Origin: Caballeronia mineralivorans PML1(12)
GTDB lineage: Bacteria > Pseudomonadota > Gammaproteobacteria > Burkholderiales > Burkholderiaceae
Assembly (NCBI RefSeq): GCF_001028175.1
Contig: NZ_AEJF01000143.1
Span: 124,001-188,000 of the forward strand
DNA: 64,000 bases
Direction: 5' to 3'
The notes beneath the pieces are model-generated. The model had not been told where the DNA came from. It worked only from the letters and a program-made list of their open reading frames with translations, and searched no databases. Of this stretch, positions 26,626 through 35,525 are shown piece by piece. The position numbers and the translations under genes are program-made. Each line of letters opens with the position of its first letter. The first letter of the stretch is position 1.

Positions 26626-26949
26626 ATGAACCAATCGGCTCACGCGTGGCATCCGGTAGGCGCGCTTGATGACTTCGAAGAAGGTGAACCGGTCGCGGTC
26701 GTTGCGGGCAATAAACCCATAGCGGTTTTCCGTCTGGGCGACGATGTATTCGCGCTGCACGATCTCTGCACGCATGGTCACGCGCGTCTTTCAGAGGGTT
26801 TCGTAGAGGACGGTTGTGTCGAATGTCCTTTGCATCAGGGGCTCGTGGACATTCGTACGGGCGCGCCGCAGTGTGCGCCCATTGTGGAAGCGGTCCGCAC
26901 CTATCCGGTTCGCATCAACGAGGGCAGCGTCGAGATCTATGTTGAATGA
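26626..26949 (+). CDS. andAb: Rieske [2Fe-2S] ferredoxin of anthranilate dioxygenase
   Basis: The 107-residue protein starts from the ATG at 26626 with GGAGG 5 bp upstream. The Rieske ligands are Cys48 and His50 (CTHGHARL) and Cys67 and His70 (CPLHQG). It carries electrons from AndAa to AndAc. It lies 11 bp after andAd, and its 3' end overlaps the start of andAa. Confidence 0.9.
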   Translation: MNQSAHAWHPVGALDDFEEGEPVAVVAGNKPIAVFRLGDDVFALHDLCTHGHARLSEGFVEDGCVECPLHQGLVDIRTGAPQCAPIVEAVRTYPVRINEGSVEIYVE

Positions 26950-28162
26950 CGCGTATGTGATCGTTGGCGCGGGACATGCCGCGCGACGTGCAGCCGAAAC
27001 GCTTCGGCAGAAGGCGCCGGAGGGTCGCATCCTGATGATCGGCGAGGAGGCGGAACTGCCTTACGACCGGCCGGTGTTATCGAAGGATGCGTTGCTTGGG
27101 GCCGAAGGTGAGCAACGCGCTTTTATCCACGACGCAAGCTGGTACGCGGAGCAGCGTATCGAGATGCGGCTCGGCGTTCGAGTAGCGGCGATCGATCGTG
27201 CGGAGCAGTGCGTGCATCTCAGCGATGGTGTGCGGATCGGTTATCACCGTTTACTGATTGCGACCGGATCGCGTGTGCGCCGTTTTAGCGGACCGGTCGA
27301 TGAGGGCGTGAAGCTGCATTACGTTCGTACCGTAGCCGATGCCCGTGGGCTGCGCGAAGCGCTTGTACCGGGCGCTAGAGTCGCGGTGCTGGGAGGTGGG
27401 TTTATCGGGCTGGAGGTGGCAGCGTCGGCGGTATCGCGTGGCTGCAAGGTTACCGTGATCGAACCGGCAAGCCGCTTGTTACAGCGGTCCATGCCGCCCG
27501 AGGTCGCTTCGTTCATGCTCGGTTTGCATCGGCAGCACGGCGTGGATATGCAACTCGAGACCGCGCCGGTAGCGATAAACAAAACGGCCGAAGGCGGCGC
27601 GCTGATCAAAACCGATCGCGGCAACGTGGCTGCGGACGTGGTGGTGATCGGCATAGGCGTACTGCCTAACGTGGAGCTTGCCGTATCCGCGGGATTGATC
27701 GTCGATAACGGCATTGTGGTGGATGAACACTGCCGTACCACCGATCCGCTGATCTTCGCGGCGGGCGAGGTGACGAATCATTTCAATGCGCTACTCGGCC
27801 GGCATGTGCGCGTGGAGTCGTGGCAAGTCGCTGAGAATCAGCCTGCCATAGCGGCCGCGAACATGCTGGGCCACGAGGAACGTTATGCCGAGATGCCGTG
27901 GCTTTGGTCTGATCAATACGACTGCAATCTGCAGACACTGGGCGTTTTTGCGGCGCATCAGTCGATAGTTACGCGGGGCGATCCGGAAGGGGACGCGTTC
28001 TGCATGCTGGGGCTGGGCGCGGACAACAGGCTCGAGGCCGCGGTGACGGTAAATTGCGGCCGGGAAGTCGCAGTGTGCCGGCGGTTGATGGCCGCAGGCA
28101 AGGTACTGGACCACGCTGATCTCGCTGACCCGAACACACCGCTTAAGGGGTTGCTCAAATAG
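26939..28162 (+). CDS. andAa: Ferredoxin reductase of anthranilate dioxygenase
   Basis: The 407-residue FAD/NADH reductase starts at the ATG at 26939, overlapping the andAb 3' end by 11 bp. The FAD-binding motif is YVIVGAGHAARRAAETLRQ (5-23), and the NAD-binding motif is VAVLGGGFIGLEVAASA. The FAD C-terminal Asp region is DPLIFAAGEVTNH. It passes electrons from NADH to AndAb. It closes the operon; no terminator was recognised downstream. Confidence 0.87.
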   Translation: MLNDAYVIVGAGHAARRAAETLRQKAPEGRILMIGEEAELPYDRPVLSKDALLGAEGEQRAFIHDASWYAEQRIEMRLGVRVAAIDRAEQCVHLSDGVRIGYHRLLIATGSRVRRFSGPVDEGVKLHYVRTVADARGLREALVPGARVAVLGGGFIGLEVAASAVSRGCKVTVIEPASRLLQRSMPPEVASFMLGLHRQHGVDMQLETAPVAINKTAEGGALIKTDRGNVAADVVVIGIGVLPNVELAVSAGLIVDNGIVVDEHCRTTDPLIFAAGEVTNHFNALLGRHVRVESWQVAENQPAIAAANMLGHEERYAEMPWLWSDQYDCNLQTLGVFAAHQSIVTRGDPEGDAFCMLGLGADNRLEAAVTVNCGREVAVCRRLMAAGKVLDHADLADPNTPLKGLLK

Positions 28163-28343
28163 CGGTTCGTTTCGGCTGAGTGAGCGGGTTCGCGCTGAAG
28201 TGAAAGCTTATTGTTAAAGCTTAAGGAGCGCGCGCGTATGATCTACGTCTGGAAGTTTCTGGAGCGGTGAAGGGCAAGTGGCGGATCGCTATCCACTACC
28301 CACCTGCCGCGAACAAACTGGACGTAGAGGAGAGATTCAACGC

Positions 28344-29594
28344 ATGAAGTTTGACACTGTCGTGGTGGGCGCGGGCATTGTGGGTGTTTCGATTGCTATT
28401 CATCTGCAGAAGCGTGGCCGCTCCGTCGCGCTCGTGGACCGTAAGCTTCCGGGTCTGGAAACCTCGTTCGGCAACGCAGGGCTGCTGCAGCGCGAGGGCG
28501 TCTATCCCTACGCGCTCCCCCGCGACATTGGCACGCTGATGCACTACGCCCGCAACGTGTCGATCGATGTTCATTACCACCGCGATGCACTGCCCGGACT
28601 TGCGCCGTTCCTCTGGGCATATTGGCGCAATTCGGAGCCTGCGCGCCATGCCGCCATCGCGCGTCAGTACGCCACCCTGATCGAACATTGCGTGACCGAG
28701 CACGAGATCCTCGCGCAGGAAGCGGGTGTCGAAGCGTTGCTGCGGCCAACGGGTTGGATCAAGGTTTTTCACACCGCGGCCGCTCAGGACGAAGAGTTGC
28801 GCGACGCCGAGCGGTGGCATCGTGAGTTCGGGGTGCACTACAACGCACTCGATCCGGTGAAGTTGCAAATAGCCGAGCCGCATCTCGACCGCTCGCTCGT
28901 GGGCGGCCTGCATTACACGGACGCGGTGTCGGTCACTGATCCGGGCGCGCTGGTCGCGGGCTACGCGGCGTACTTCGAGCGTTTGGGCGGACGCTTCCTG
29001 ATGGGCGACGCGACATCGCTTGAAGCAGAGGGCGATGGCTGGCGCGTCATGACGCAAGACGGTCCGGTGAGCGCGTCGTCGGCGGTGATCGCGTTGGGGC
29101 CGTGGGCTAAAGACGTTACCTCGGCGCTGGGTTACCGGTTGCCGCTTGCGGTCAAGCGCGGTTACCACATGCACTACGCACCGCAACCCGGGACGGTGTT
29201 GAATCATCCGGTGCTGGATGTGGATAACGGCTTCCTGCTCGCACCCATGGCACGAGGCATTCGACTGACAACGGGCGTCGAACTGGCGGATCGCGATGCG
29301 CCGAAGACCCCTGTGCAACTGATGCGTGCCGAGCCCGTGGCACGTTCGCTGTTCCCGCTAGGCGAGCGGGTAGATGACGAGCCGTGGATGGGCAGGCGCC
29401 CGTGTACGCCCGACATGATGCCGATTATCGGCCCCGCGCCGCGTCACAAGACGATGTGGTTTGCGTTCGGACATGCGCATCACGGGTTGACGCTCGGCGC
29501 GGTGACCGGGCGGCTTATCGCCGCCATGATGACGGGGGAAGAACCGCTCGTCGATGTCACGCCATTCAGGGCCGACCGGTTTGACGCGGGTTGA
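28344..29594 (+). CDS. FAD-dependent D-amino-acid dehydrogenase-like oxidoreductase
   Basis: The 416-residue DAO-family protein starts at the ATG at 28344 with GAGGAGAG upstream. The Rossmann motif is VVVGAGIVGVSIAIHLQKRG (5-24). FGNAGLLQREGVYPYALP follows, as in DadA-type enzymes. The C-terminal substrate and FAD site is GRRPCTPDMMPIIGPAP then FGHAHHGLTLGAVTG. It would deaminate a D-amino acid or secondary amine, feeding electrons to the respiratory chain. It lies 182 bp downstream of the and operon on the same strand; it is more likely separately transcribed than part of anthranilate breakdown. Confidence 0.85.
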   Translation: MKFDTVVVGAGIVGVSIAIHLQKRGRSVALVDRKLPGLETSFGNAGLLQREGVYPYALPRDIGTLMHYARNVSIDVHYHRDALPGLAPFLWAYWRNSEPARHAAIARQYATLIEHCVTEHEILAQEAGVEALLRPTGWIKVFHTAAAQDEELRDAERWHREFGVHYNALDPVKLQIAEPHLDRSLVGGLHYTDAVSVTDPGALVAGYAAYFERLGGRFLMGDATSLEAEGDGWRVMTQDGPVSASSAVIALGPWAKDVTSALGYRLPLAVKRGYHMHYAPQPGTVLNHPVLDVDNGFLLAPMARGIRLTTGVELADRDAPKTPVQLMRAEPVARSLFPLGERVDDEPWMGRRPCTPDMMPIIGPAPRHKTMWFAFGHAHHGLTLGAVTGRLIAAMMTGEEPLVDVTPFRADRFDAG

Positions 29595-29685
29595 AGGCGG
29601 GTTGAATGCGTGCTCTGAAAATTTGTCGATAGAGCCGTAGAATCGGTCAGGCGCAATCGTCCCCACCCTCATCCTGCCAACGCCA

Positions 29686-30294
29686 ATGAACACTACTGCT
29701 ACCGAGAACCACGCGAACCAACCCGAGATCTGGCTGATCCGTCATGGTGAAACCGAATGGAGCCTATCCGGCCAGCACACGGGCCGCACTGACATTCCGC
29801 TGACAGACCACGGCCGTGCACAAGCCCGAACGCTTCGGCCCGTGCTCGCGGCCCAGCCTTTCGATCTGGTGCTGCGCAGTCCGATGAGCCGTGCCCGCGA
29901 TACCTGCGCCGAAGCGGGTCTCGGTGGTCAGGCAGAAGAAGAGCCGCGCCTGAGCGAATGGGACTACGGTATCTACGAAGGCCGCAAAACGAAGGACATT
30001 CGCGCAGAAGATCCCGACTGGTCGGTGTGGACTTCGCCGATACCGCAAGGCGAGAGCGTCGAAGAAATTCAGGCGCGGGCAGAGTCCCTGATCCAGCGGC
30101 TGCTTGCCACGAACGGGCGCATCGCGCTGTTTTCGCACGCGCATTTCCTGCGTGTGCTCGGTGGCTGCTGGATGGCGGACTCAGCAGTGCTGGGGGCGCA
30201 TTTGCTACTCGATACCGCGTCAGTCAGCGTGCTTGGTTTCGATCGGGAAACAAGGGCGCTCAAGCAGTGGAACGTGTGTTATCCACAGTCGTAG
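29686..30294 (+). CDS. Histidine phosphatase family protein (GpmB/CobC-like)
   Basis: The 202-residue protein has the motif EIWLIRHGETEWSLSGQHTG, with the phosphohistidine His in RHGETEW and the SGxHTGRTDIPLT loop typical of GpmB/CobC-like phosphatases. The second His is in LFSHAHFLRVL. The substrate is unknown (sugar phosphates, nucleotides or phosphoserine are precedents). It lies 91 bp after the FAD oxidoreductase and converges with the SDR gene. Confidence 0.87.
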   Translation: MNTTATENHANQPEIWLIRHGETEWSLSGQHTGRTDIPLTDHGRAQARTLRPVLAAQPFDLVLRSPMSRARDTCAEAGLGGQAEEEPRLSEWDYGIYEGRKTKDIRAEDPDWSVWTSPIPQGESVEEIQARAESLIQRLLATNGRIALFSHAHFLRVLGGCWMADSAVLGAHLLLDTASVSVLGFDRETRALKQWNVCYPQS

Positions 30295-30309
30295 AGCGGG
30301 GTGTAGAGG

Positions 30310-30993
30310 CTAGAACAAATCCTCGTGCCGGTAATTCACCAGGATCTCCGCGACGCTCGCCGTATTCGGCATCGCGATGGTGTTCGCTATCAGCAAGGCC
30401 AGGTCCTCAGGCTGTGTTAGCGCCTGAGGTTCGAGGCCGGCTATCCCTGCTGCCATGTCCGTGTTCACGAAGCCGGGACAGATCGCGGTCGCGCGAATGC
30501 CGTCGTCCCAGCCGGCTCGCCGCACAGCATGATTCAACGCGATCACCGCATGCTTGGACATTTGATAACCTGCGTTCAGGTTCTTCACCCGTTTTCCCGA
30601 TAACGACGCAATCTGCACAACGCGCGCATCGCCGGGTTTGCGCAGGTGCGGCAACGCCGCCTGGATCAGACGGAAGGGCGCCTTCACGTTGATATCGAGT
30701 GTCTCTTCCAGCAGTTCGTCGGTGCCTTCCTCGAGCGTGATGTGCGTGCAGACTCCCGCGTTGCTGATCAAGACATCGATACCGCCAAAATGCTCGACGG
30801 TCGCATCGACCCAGCGGCGTCCGCTTAGCGGATCGCGCGCTTCATAAGCGAACGTGAAAGCATCGAATGGAATCTGCGCCGACGAAGGATCACGCATCCC
30901 CAGCGACAACCGATAACCACGCCTGTGCAATTCCGTCGCCACTGCGAGGCCGATGCCGCGATTCGCGCCGGAGATCATCGCTACCTTGTTCAC
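30310..30993 (-). CDS. SDR-family oxidoreductase
   Basis: The 227-residue protein starts with GTG after AGGATCTCGATA. The cofactor motif is SGANRGIGLAVA (8-19), with ISNAG and the active-site Tyr-Lys in YQMSK. The last gene of the amine-oxidation operon, it begins 11 bp after the FAD oxidoreductase gene. It is shorter than a typical SDR (~250). A role in reducing or oxidising a product of the upstream oxidases is inference. Confidence 0.86.
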   Translation of the reverse strand: MNKVAMISGANRGIGLAVATELHRRGYRLSLGMRDPSSAQIPFDAFTFAYEARDPLSGRRWVDATVEHFGGIDVLISNAGVCTHITLEEGTDELLEETLDINVKAPFRLIQAALPHLRKPGDARVVQIASLSGKRVKNLNAGYQMSKHAVIALNHAVRRAGWDDGIRATAICPGFVNTDMAAGIAGLEPQALTQPEDLALLIANTIAMPNTASVAEILVNYRHEDLF

Positions 30994-31004
30994 TATCGAG
31001 ATCC

Positions 31005-32345
31005 TTAAAAGCCCGCGTCGATAACAATCTTCGTGCCGTCACTGAAACGGCTTAGCCGGAACAGGTGTGGATCGACCAGCGGCTTGTCGTTGGTGACCAG
31101 ATCCGCCATCAGCTTCCCCGCGGCTGGACCAATGCCAAAACCATGCCCCGAAAACCCCGTGCCGATGAAAAGTCCCGGCACGCTTTCGACGCCCGATATC
31201 ACGGGAATCGCATCCGGCGTGACGTCCATGAGACCTGCCCAGCGCTGCGCGATGCGCGCGCCGCTCAGGTGCGGAAAGACCTTTACGAACTCACGCAAGC
31301 CGGCATCGGTATAAGCTGAAATGGGCTCGGGATCGAGTGTGCGGACGTCCTCGAAGGCAGTCCGTTTATCGAGTGCCCAATGACGCGGCCGACGTAGTTC
31401 ATCGAAGAAACGCGCGCCCATTCCAACCCTCAACGCGCCCAGTTGACTCTTCAGTGCGGGGATATATTTGGGCAACAGACGGAAGCTGTCGGGCGTGATA
31501 TCCGTGTACGTACGAAAGCCGAACGCAATCGTATAACCGCCGTCCGAGCGCTTGCGGAACGCGAATTCCTTATTGCTTGCGCTCACTGCGGGGCCACCTT
31601 CAATGGGTGCTGTCCGCAACACGGAAGCCTTCACCATCAACTGCGGCACGTTGATATCCAGGTTCCCGCAGAACAGCCGCGACCAAGCGCCTCCTGCGAC
31701 TACGACGCTCTTGCAGCGAATCGTACCCAGCTCGGTGACGACAGCGCTGACTCGGCCCGCGCTTGTTTCTACACCACGCACCGCGCAGGGCGTCAGGATT
31801 TTCACGCCGCGTTTGCGCAGCGCATTCGCTATTGCCGGCGCGGCTTTCTGCGGTTCGGCGCGGCCATCGCCTGGCGTGTACAAGCCGCCTTTGAATGCCT
31901 TCGTCGCGCCCGGCAGCAACCCGGCGACGGTCTTGGGATCGACTTCGCGGGTATCGAATGCATCGCGGCCAGCCAACGCTCGTGCCTTCTCTAGCCACAC
32001 GCGATGACCTTCCATTTTCGTGTCGTCATTAGCCATGTACAGGATGCCGCACTGCTTGAAACCGGTATCGATGCCGAGCGTCTGGTCGAGCGTCCGCCAC
32101 AGCTTCAGGCTTTCGATACTCAGCTCGAACTCGCGCATGTCGCGATGCGTGACACGCACCCAGCCCCAGTTGCGGCTGGATTGCTCGCCCGCTATATGCC
32201 CCTTCTCGCATACCGCGACACGCAAGCCTTTATCGCTCAGATACAGCGCCGTACTTACGCCGATGATCCCGCCGCCTACCACGACGACATCCACTTCGTC
32301 CGGCAGGGTGGTGTCGTCGGCGACGGTCTCGACTGGTGGTCCCAT
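31005..32345 (-). CDS. FAD-dependent amine / amino-acid oxidoreductase (DAO family, sarcosine- or opine-oxidase-like)
   Basis: The 446-residue protein has the motif VDVVVVGGGIIGVSTALYLSD (18-38) and GEQSSRNWGWVRVTHRD, a signature of a DAO subgroup that includes SoxB- and opine-oxidase-like enzymes. FIGTGFSGHGFGIGPAAGKL is the C-terminal FAD region. It is sandwiched between a polar amino-acid permease and an SDR, which points to oxidation of an imported amino acid or N-substituted amine in the cytoplasm. The start ATG has AGGGAATAA upstream. Confidence 0.86.
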   Translation of the reverse strand: MGPPVETVADDTTLPDEVDVVVVGGGIIGVSTALYLSDKGLRVAVCEKGHIAGEQSSRNWGWVRVTHRDMREFELSIESLKLWRTLDQTLGIDTGFKQCGILYMANDDTKMEGHRVWLEKARALAGRDAFDTREVDPKTVAGLLPGATKAFKGGLYTPGDGRAEPQKAAPAIANALRKRGVKILTPCAVRGVETSAGRVSAVVTELGTIRCKSVVVAGGAWSRLFCGNLDINVPQLMVKASVLRTAPIEGGPAVSASNKEFAFRKRSDGGYTIAFGFRTYTDITPDSFRLLPKYIPALKSQLGALRVGMGARFFDELRRPRHWALDKRTAFEDVRTLDPEPISAYTDAGLREFVKVFPHLSGARIAQRWAGLMDVTPDAIPVISGVESVPGLFIGTGFSGHGFGIGPAAGKLMADLVTNDKPLVDPHLFRLSRFSDGTKIVIDAGF

Positions 32346-32364
32346 ACGGTGTTATTCCCTGGCT

Positions 32365-33153
32365 TTAGTTGTGTTGTTCAGCCATGCCCGCGCGGGCTGC
32401 TGCGGCCTGGCGCTTAAGCTGCTTGCGAGTGGTGGCGCTTGCGCCGCCGTAACGCGGATTTGAATGCCGGTTAGTCCAGCGGTCGATATGATTGATTGCA
32501 TGCGTGAGCGGCACGGTAATCAGCAAGTAGACGAGGCCGGCCGCGACTAGCGGCGACAGGTTAGCCGTGTTCACCGACGTGTTCTGTCCAATCGTGAACA
32601 GGTCGCGCTGCGAGGTCAGCAAGCCGAGAAAATAAACGAGGCTTGAATCCTTGACGATCGAAATGAACTGGTTCGCAAGCGCGGGCAGGATGCGCCGGAC
32701 GCCTTGCGGCACGATCACATGACGCATGGCGGTCCAGTACGTCATGCCAAGCGCCTGACACGCGGAGAGCTGCCCCTTGCCCACGCTCTGAATACCCGAG
32801 CGAAAAATTTCCGCTATATACGCCGATGAAATCAGCCCGAGCGCCACGATGGCAAGCGGATACGGATTCGGGCCGAAGATCGACAGCCCGACCGGCGCGA
32901 GTCCTTGCCCCACGAGCAGGATCACAAGCGCCGCGGGCAAACCGCGAAAGACCTCGACGAACACGCGCGCCGGCACTTCGAGCCAGCGCATGTGCGACAC
33001 CGCCATCAACGCCAGCACCATGCCCGCGATGATCCCGAGCAAGGTCGAAAACAGCGACAGCACGAGCGTGTTGACGAGCCCCGTTTCGAGCAGCGCAGGC
33101 AGCGATCCCGTGAGCAACTGCCAGTCGAGGAAGTTCTGCAGGAATGCGTTCAT
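32365..33153 (-). CDS. Amino-acid ABC transporter permease (HisM/GlnP family)
   Basis: The 262-residue membrane protein shows the polar amino-acid permease pattern: FLDWQLLTGSLPALLETGLVNTLVLSLFSTLLG, then VEVFRGLPAALVILLVG, and the EAA-loop QACQALGMTYWTAMRHVIVPQGVRRILPALANQFIS (in parts). The start has GGAGAGCGCC. It pairs with the binding protein 30 bp upstream. The ATPase subunit is missing from this locus, so it must be shared with another system or encoded elsewhere. Confidence 0.88.
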   Translation of the reverse strand: MNAFLQNFLDWQLLTGSLPALLETGLVNTLVLSLFSTLLGIIAGMVLALMAVSHMRWLEVPARVFVEVFRGLPAALVILLVGQGLAPVGLSIFGPNPYPLAIVALGLISSAYIAEIFRSGIQSVGKGQLSACQALGMTYWTAMRHVIVPQGVRRILPALANQFISIVKDSSLVYFLGLLTSQRDLFTIGQNTSVNTANLSPLVAAGLVYLLITVPLTHAINHIDRWTNRHSNPRYGGASATTRKQLKRQAAAARAGMAEQHN

Positions 33154-33182
33154 GGCGCTCTCCGAATCATGTCGGCGGAAAT

Positions 33183-34001
33183 TCAGCTGCCGGTTTTCAT
33201 CTCGTACGGCGGCAGGCTGGCGGGCTTCGGATAGCCGGGATGGAACTGCGTGTACAGCTTTATCCAGGTGCCGTCGGCCACCAGTTCGTTAAGCGTCTTG
33301 TTGACCGCCGCTTCGAGCTTGGCGTTACCCTTGCGCATCGGGAAACCGGCAGGCAGGTTGACGGCCGATATATCCAGCCGGTCCGTAATGTTCAACTGCG
33401 GATACTTGCTTTGCAGACCGTCGACGAGCGATTTATCGATGAAAAAACCATCGATGTATTTTGAACGCATGGAGAGGAAGCCTGCGTTCAGATTAGGAAA
33501 ACGCACGATCTGCGCGCCCGGCAGGTAGCTGTCCGAATACGTATCTTCAATCGTACCTTGCACCACGCCGATACGCTTGTCCTTCACCGAGGCCTTGTCG
33601 CTGGTGATCGGGCTATCGGGCAAGGTCGCCACGCTAAGCAGACCCGTGAGATAGCCCTCGGAGAAATCGACCATCTTCAGCCGGTCCTTCGTGATCGAAA
33701 TCGATCCGGCGGCAAGGTCGATCTGCTGGTTCGACACGCTTGGCAGCAAGCCGCTGAAGTCCTGCGCGCGGAAGTCGACGCTTAAGCCCAGCTTGGCTCC
33801 AATAGCACGCAGCAGTTCCACGTCGAAGCCCGTCATCTTGCCGTCGTCGATGTAGGAATAGGGCTTGTTATTGGCGTCCACGCCCGCCATCAGCTTGCCC
33901 GGCGCAAGCGTGCCGAGATCATCGGCATACGCGCTGGTCGCGGCCATCAACGAGAGGGGAACGACGATGGAAACGAGCCTGAGAAAGTGTCGAAACCGCA
34001 T
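33183..34001 (-). CDS. Amino-acid ABC transporter solute-binding protein (SBP family 3)
   Basis: The 272-residue protein starts from the ATG at 34001, where GGAG precedes a signal peptide (RFRHFLRLVSIVVPLSL..., cleaved after SAYA). The SBP 3 motifs are LMAGVDANNKPYSYIDDGKMTGFDVELL and DLAAGSISITKDRLKMVDFSEGY. It delivers ligand to the adjacent permease. Two FAD oxidases flank the transport pair, so the ligand is probably an amine or amino acid (opine- or polyamine-like). Confidence 0.88.
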   Translation of the reverse strand: MRFRHFLRLVSIVVPLSLMAATSAYADDLGTLAPGKLMAGVDANNKPYSYIDDGKMTGFDVELLRAIGAKLGLSVDFRAQDFSGLLPSVSNQQIDLAAGSISITKDRLKMVDFSEGYLTGLLSVATLPDSPITSDKASVKDKRIGVVQGTIEDTYSDSYLPGAQIVRFPNLNAGFLSMRSKYIDGFFIDKSLVDGLQSKYPQLNITDRLDISAVNLPAGFPMRKGNAKLEAAVNKTLNELVADGTWIKLYTQFHPGYPKPASLPPYEMKTGS

Positions 34002-34050
34002 GATGGTTGCTCCAGGAAGACAGCGGTGGATTGAAAGTAAAGCGTTATTG

Positions 34051-35373
34051 CTAAGACAACGCGCCGCGCACGCGTCCGTTCCAGCAGTCGTCGAGCTGAT
34101 ACAGCGCAGCACCCACCGGCACGATCAAGGTGCTGGCCATGCCGCCCGGACTCAGCGGAAACGGACCTTCGCCGAACGCGCCGGGTACGGCATCGAGACC
34201 CAGCAGGGTTCTCGCAATGCGCTGCCCGAGGTAAGTCATCAACGCAACGCCATTGCCGTTGCAGCCGAGCGCGTAAAACACGCCGTCGCGCTCGCCGATG
34301 TGCGCGAGCTTGTCGCCGGTCATCGCAACGTATCCTTTCCATGCATGCGTGATACGCACGTCGCGCAAGGCGGGCCAGAGTTGCACCATTTTTGCGTGCA
34401 GGATCCGCGCCGCCGCCCGTTCGCCGATTTCGCGAAACGAGGGTCGCGAGCCGAATAACATGCGCGTGCCGTCAGGAGAGGGACGCGTATAAAACAGGTT
34501 GCGCTTGGAGTCGCTAATCATGCGGCGGCCTGGATTCAATACCTCCATCAGTCCCGGCGGCAGGGGTTCCGTTGCGATCTGATAGCTCGCCACCGGCAGC
34601 ACGCGACGCGAGAAAAACGGCAGCAAGCGCCCCGTATAACCGTTGGTCGCAACCAGCACTTGCCCGGCGTCGATCTTGCCGCGCGCTGTATGTACACGGA
34701 AGCGCGTGCCAGTCCGTTCAATCCGCTCCACTGCCGCGTGCGAGTGCAGGCTTGCGCCGCACCGCCGCGCGAGCTCGCGTAGCGCACGGTGATATTTCGC
34801 CGTATGCAGCCCGCCGTATTCATCCACGAGAATGCCGCCGTAGTAATAGTCCGAGCCGACCATCACACGTTGTTCCGCACGCGTCACCACATGCGCCGTC
34901 ACGCCGGTTTTCTCGCGCAGCAGGTCGCCTTGCCGGCGCAGCCGCTCGAAATGACCGGGTGTGAAGGCACCAAAAAAGCGGCCTGTTATCTGCAGGTCGG
35001 CGTCGAGCGCTTCATCGGCTATCAGGCGCTTCAGGTAGTCGAAGCTCGCCGTCGATTCCGCCATCAAGCGGCCCAGCCGTTCCGCCGATACGCCGCGAAT
35101 CGCATCGGTCAGGGCCAGTTTCTGCCCGCTCGACACCATGCCGCCGCTGCGCGTGCTGCCGCCCGCGCCGATCTCGGCGGCATCCAGTACCGCCACCGAT
35201 GCACCTTGCCGCGCCGCTTCCGCCGCCGCCGATAACCCGCAATAGCCGCTGCCCACAATCACCAGATCCACGCTTGGCGGTAGCGCGACGCGCGACGTTT
35301 CGGGTGGTGCCGCGTCCCACCAATAGGGCGCGAGGCGGAAGTCATCGTGGAAAAGCAGTGCGTCGGCTCGCAT
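34051..35373 (-). CDS. FAD-dependent oxidoreductase (OrdL/PuuB-like)
   Basis: The 440-residue protein starts from the ATG at 35373; the frame opens at a TTG at 35400. The N-terminus HDDFRLAPYWWDAAPPET resembles gamma-glutamylputrescine oxidoreductase-type proteins. The FAD motif is VDLVIVGSGYCGLSAAAEAA, followed by GGSTRSGGMVSSGQKL. The C-terminal YALGCNGNGVALMTYLG completes the FAD site. It is first in the minus-strand operon with the binding protein, permease, second oxidase and SDR, and divergent from a LysR gene. Confidence 0.85.
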   Translation of the reverse strand: MRADALLFHDDFRLAPYWWDAAPPETSRVALPPSVDLVIVGSGYCGLSAAAEAARQGASVAVLDAAEIGAGGSTRSGGMVSSGQKLALTDAIRGVSAERLGRLMAESTASFDYLKRLIADEALDADLQITGRFFGAFTPGHFERLRRQGDLLREKTGVTAHVVTRAEQRVMVGSDYYYGGILVDEYGGLHTAKYHRALRELARRCGASLHSHAAVERIERTGTRFRVHTARGKIDAGQVLVATNGYTGRLLPFFSRRVLPVASYQIATEPLPPGLMEVLNPGRRMISDSKRNLFYTRPSPDGTRMLFGSRPSFREIGERAAARILHAKMVQLWPALRDVRITHAWKGYVAMTGDKLAHIGERDGVFYALGCNGNGVALMTYLGQRIARTLLGLDAVPGAFGEGPFPLSPGGMASTLIVPVGAALYQLDDCWNGRVRGALS

Positions 35374-35525
35374 GGTTCGCTGGGAATGGCTAGTCGGCAA
35401 TCAGTTCAGGAACGAGTCTAGGAGCGCCGCCGTCATCCGGTCAAATACGGCCAAAAACGTCTGCTATTCATTTTTGATATGACAAGCTTGGGCGTCGGCT
35501 AAGGAAATCGGAGGGAGGCACACAC

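Noticed and set aside
25580..26626. 348-codon minus-strand frame across the dioxygenase genes
   Set aside because: It is antisense to andAc and andAd, which have complete Rieske and iron motifs; the translation shows no domain.
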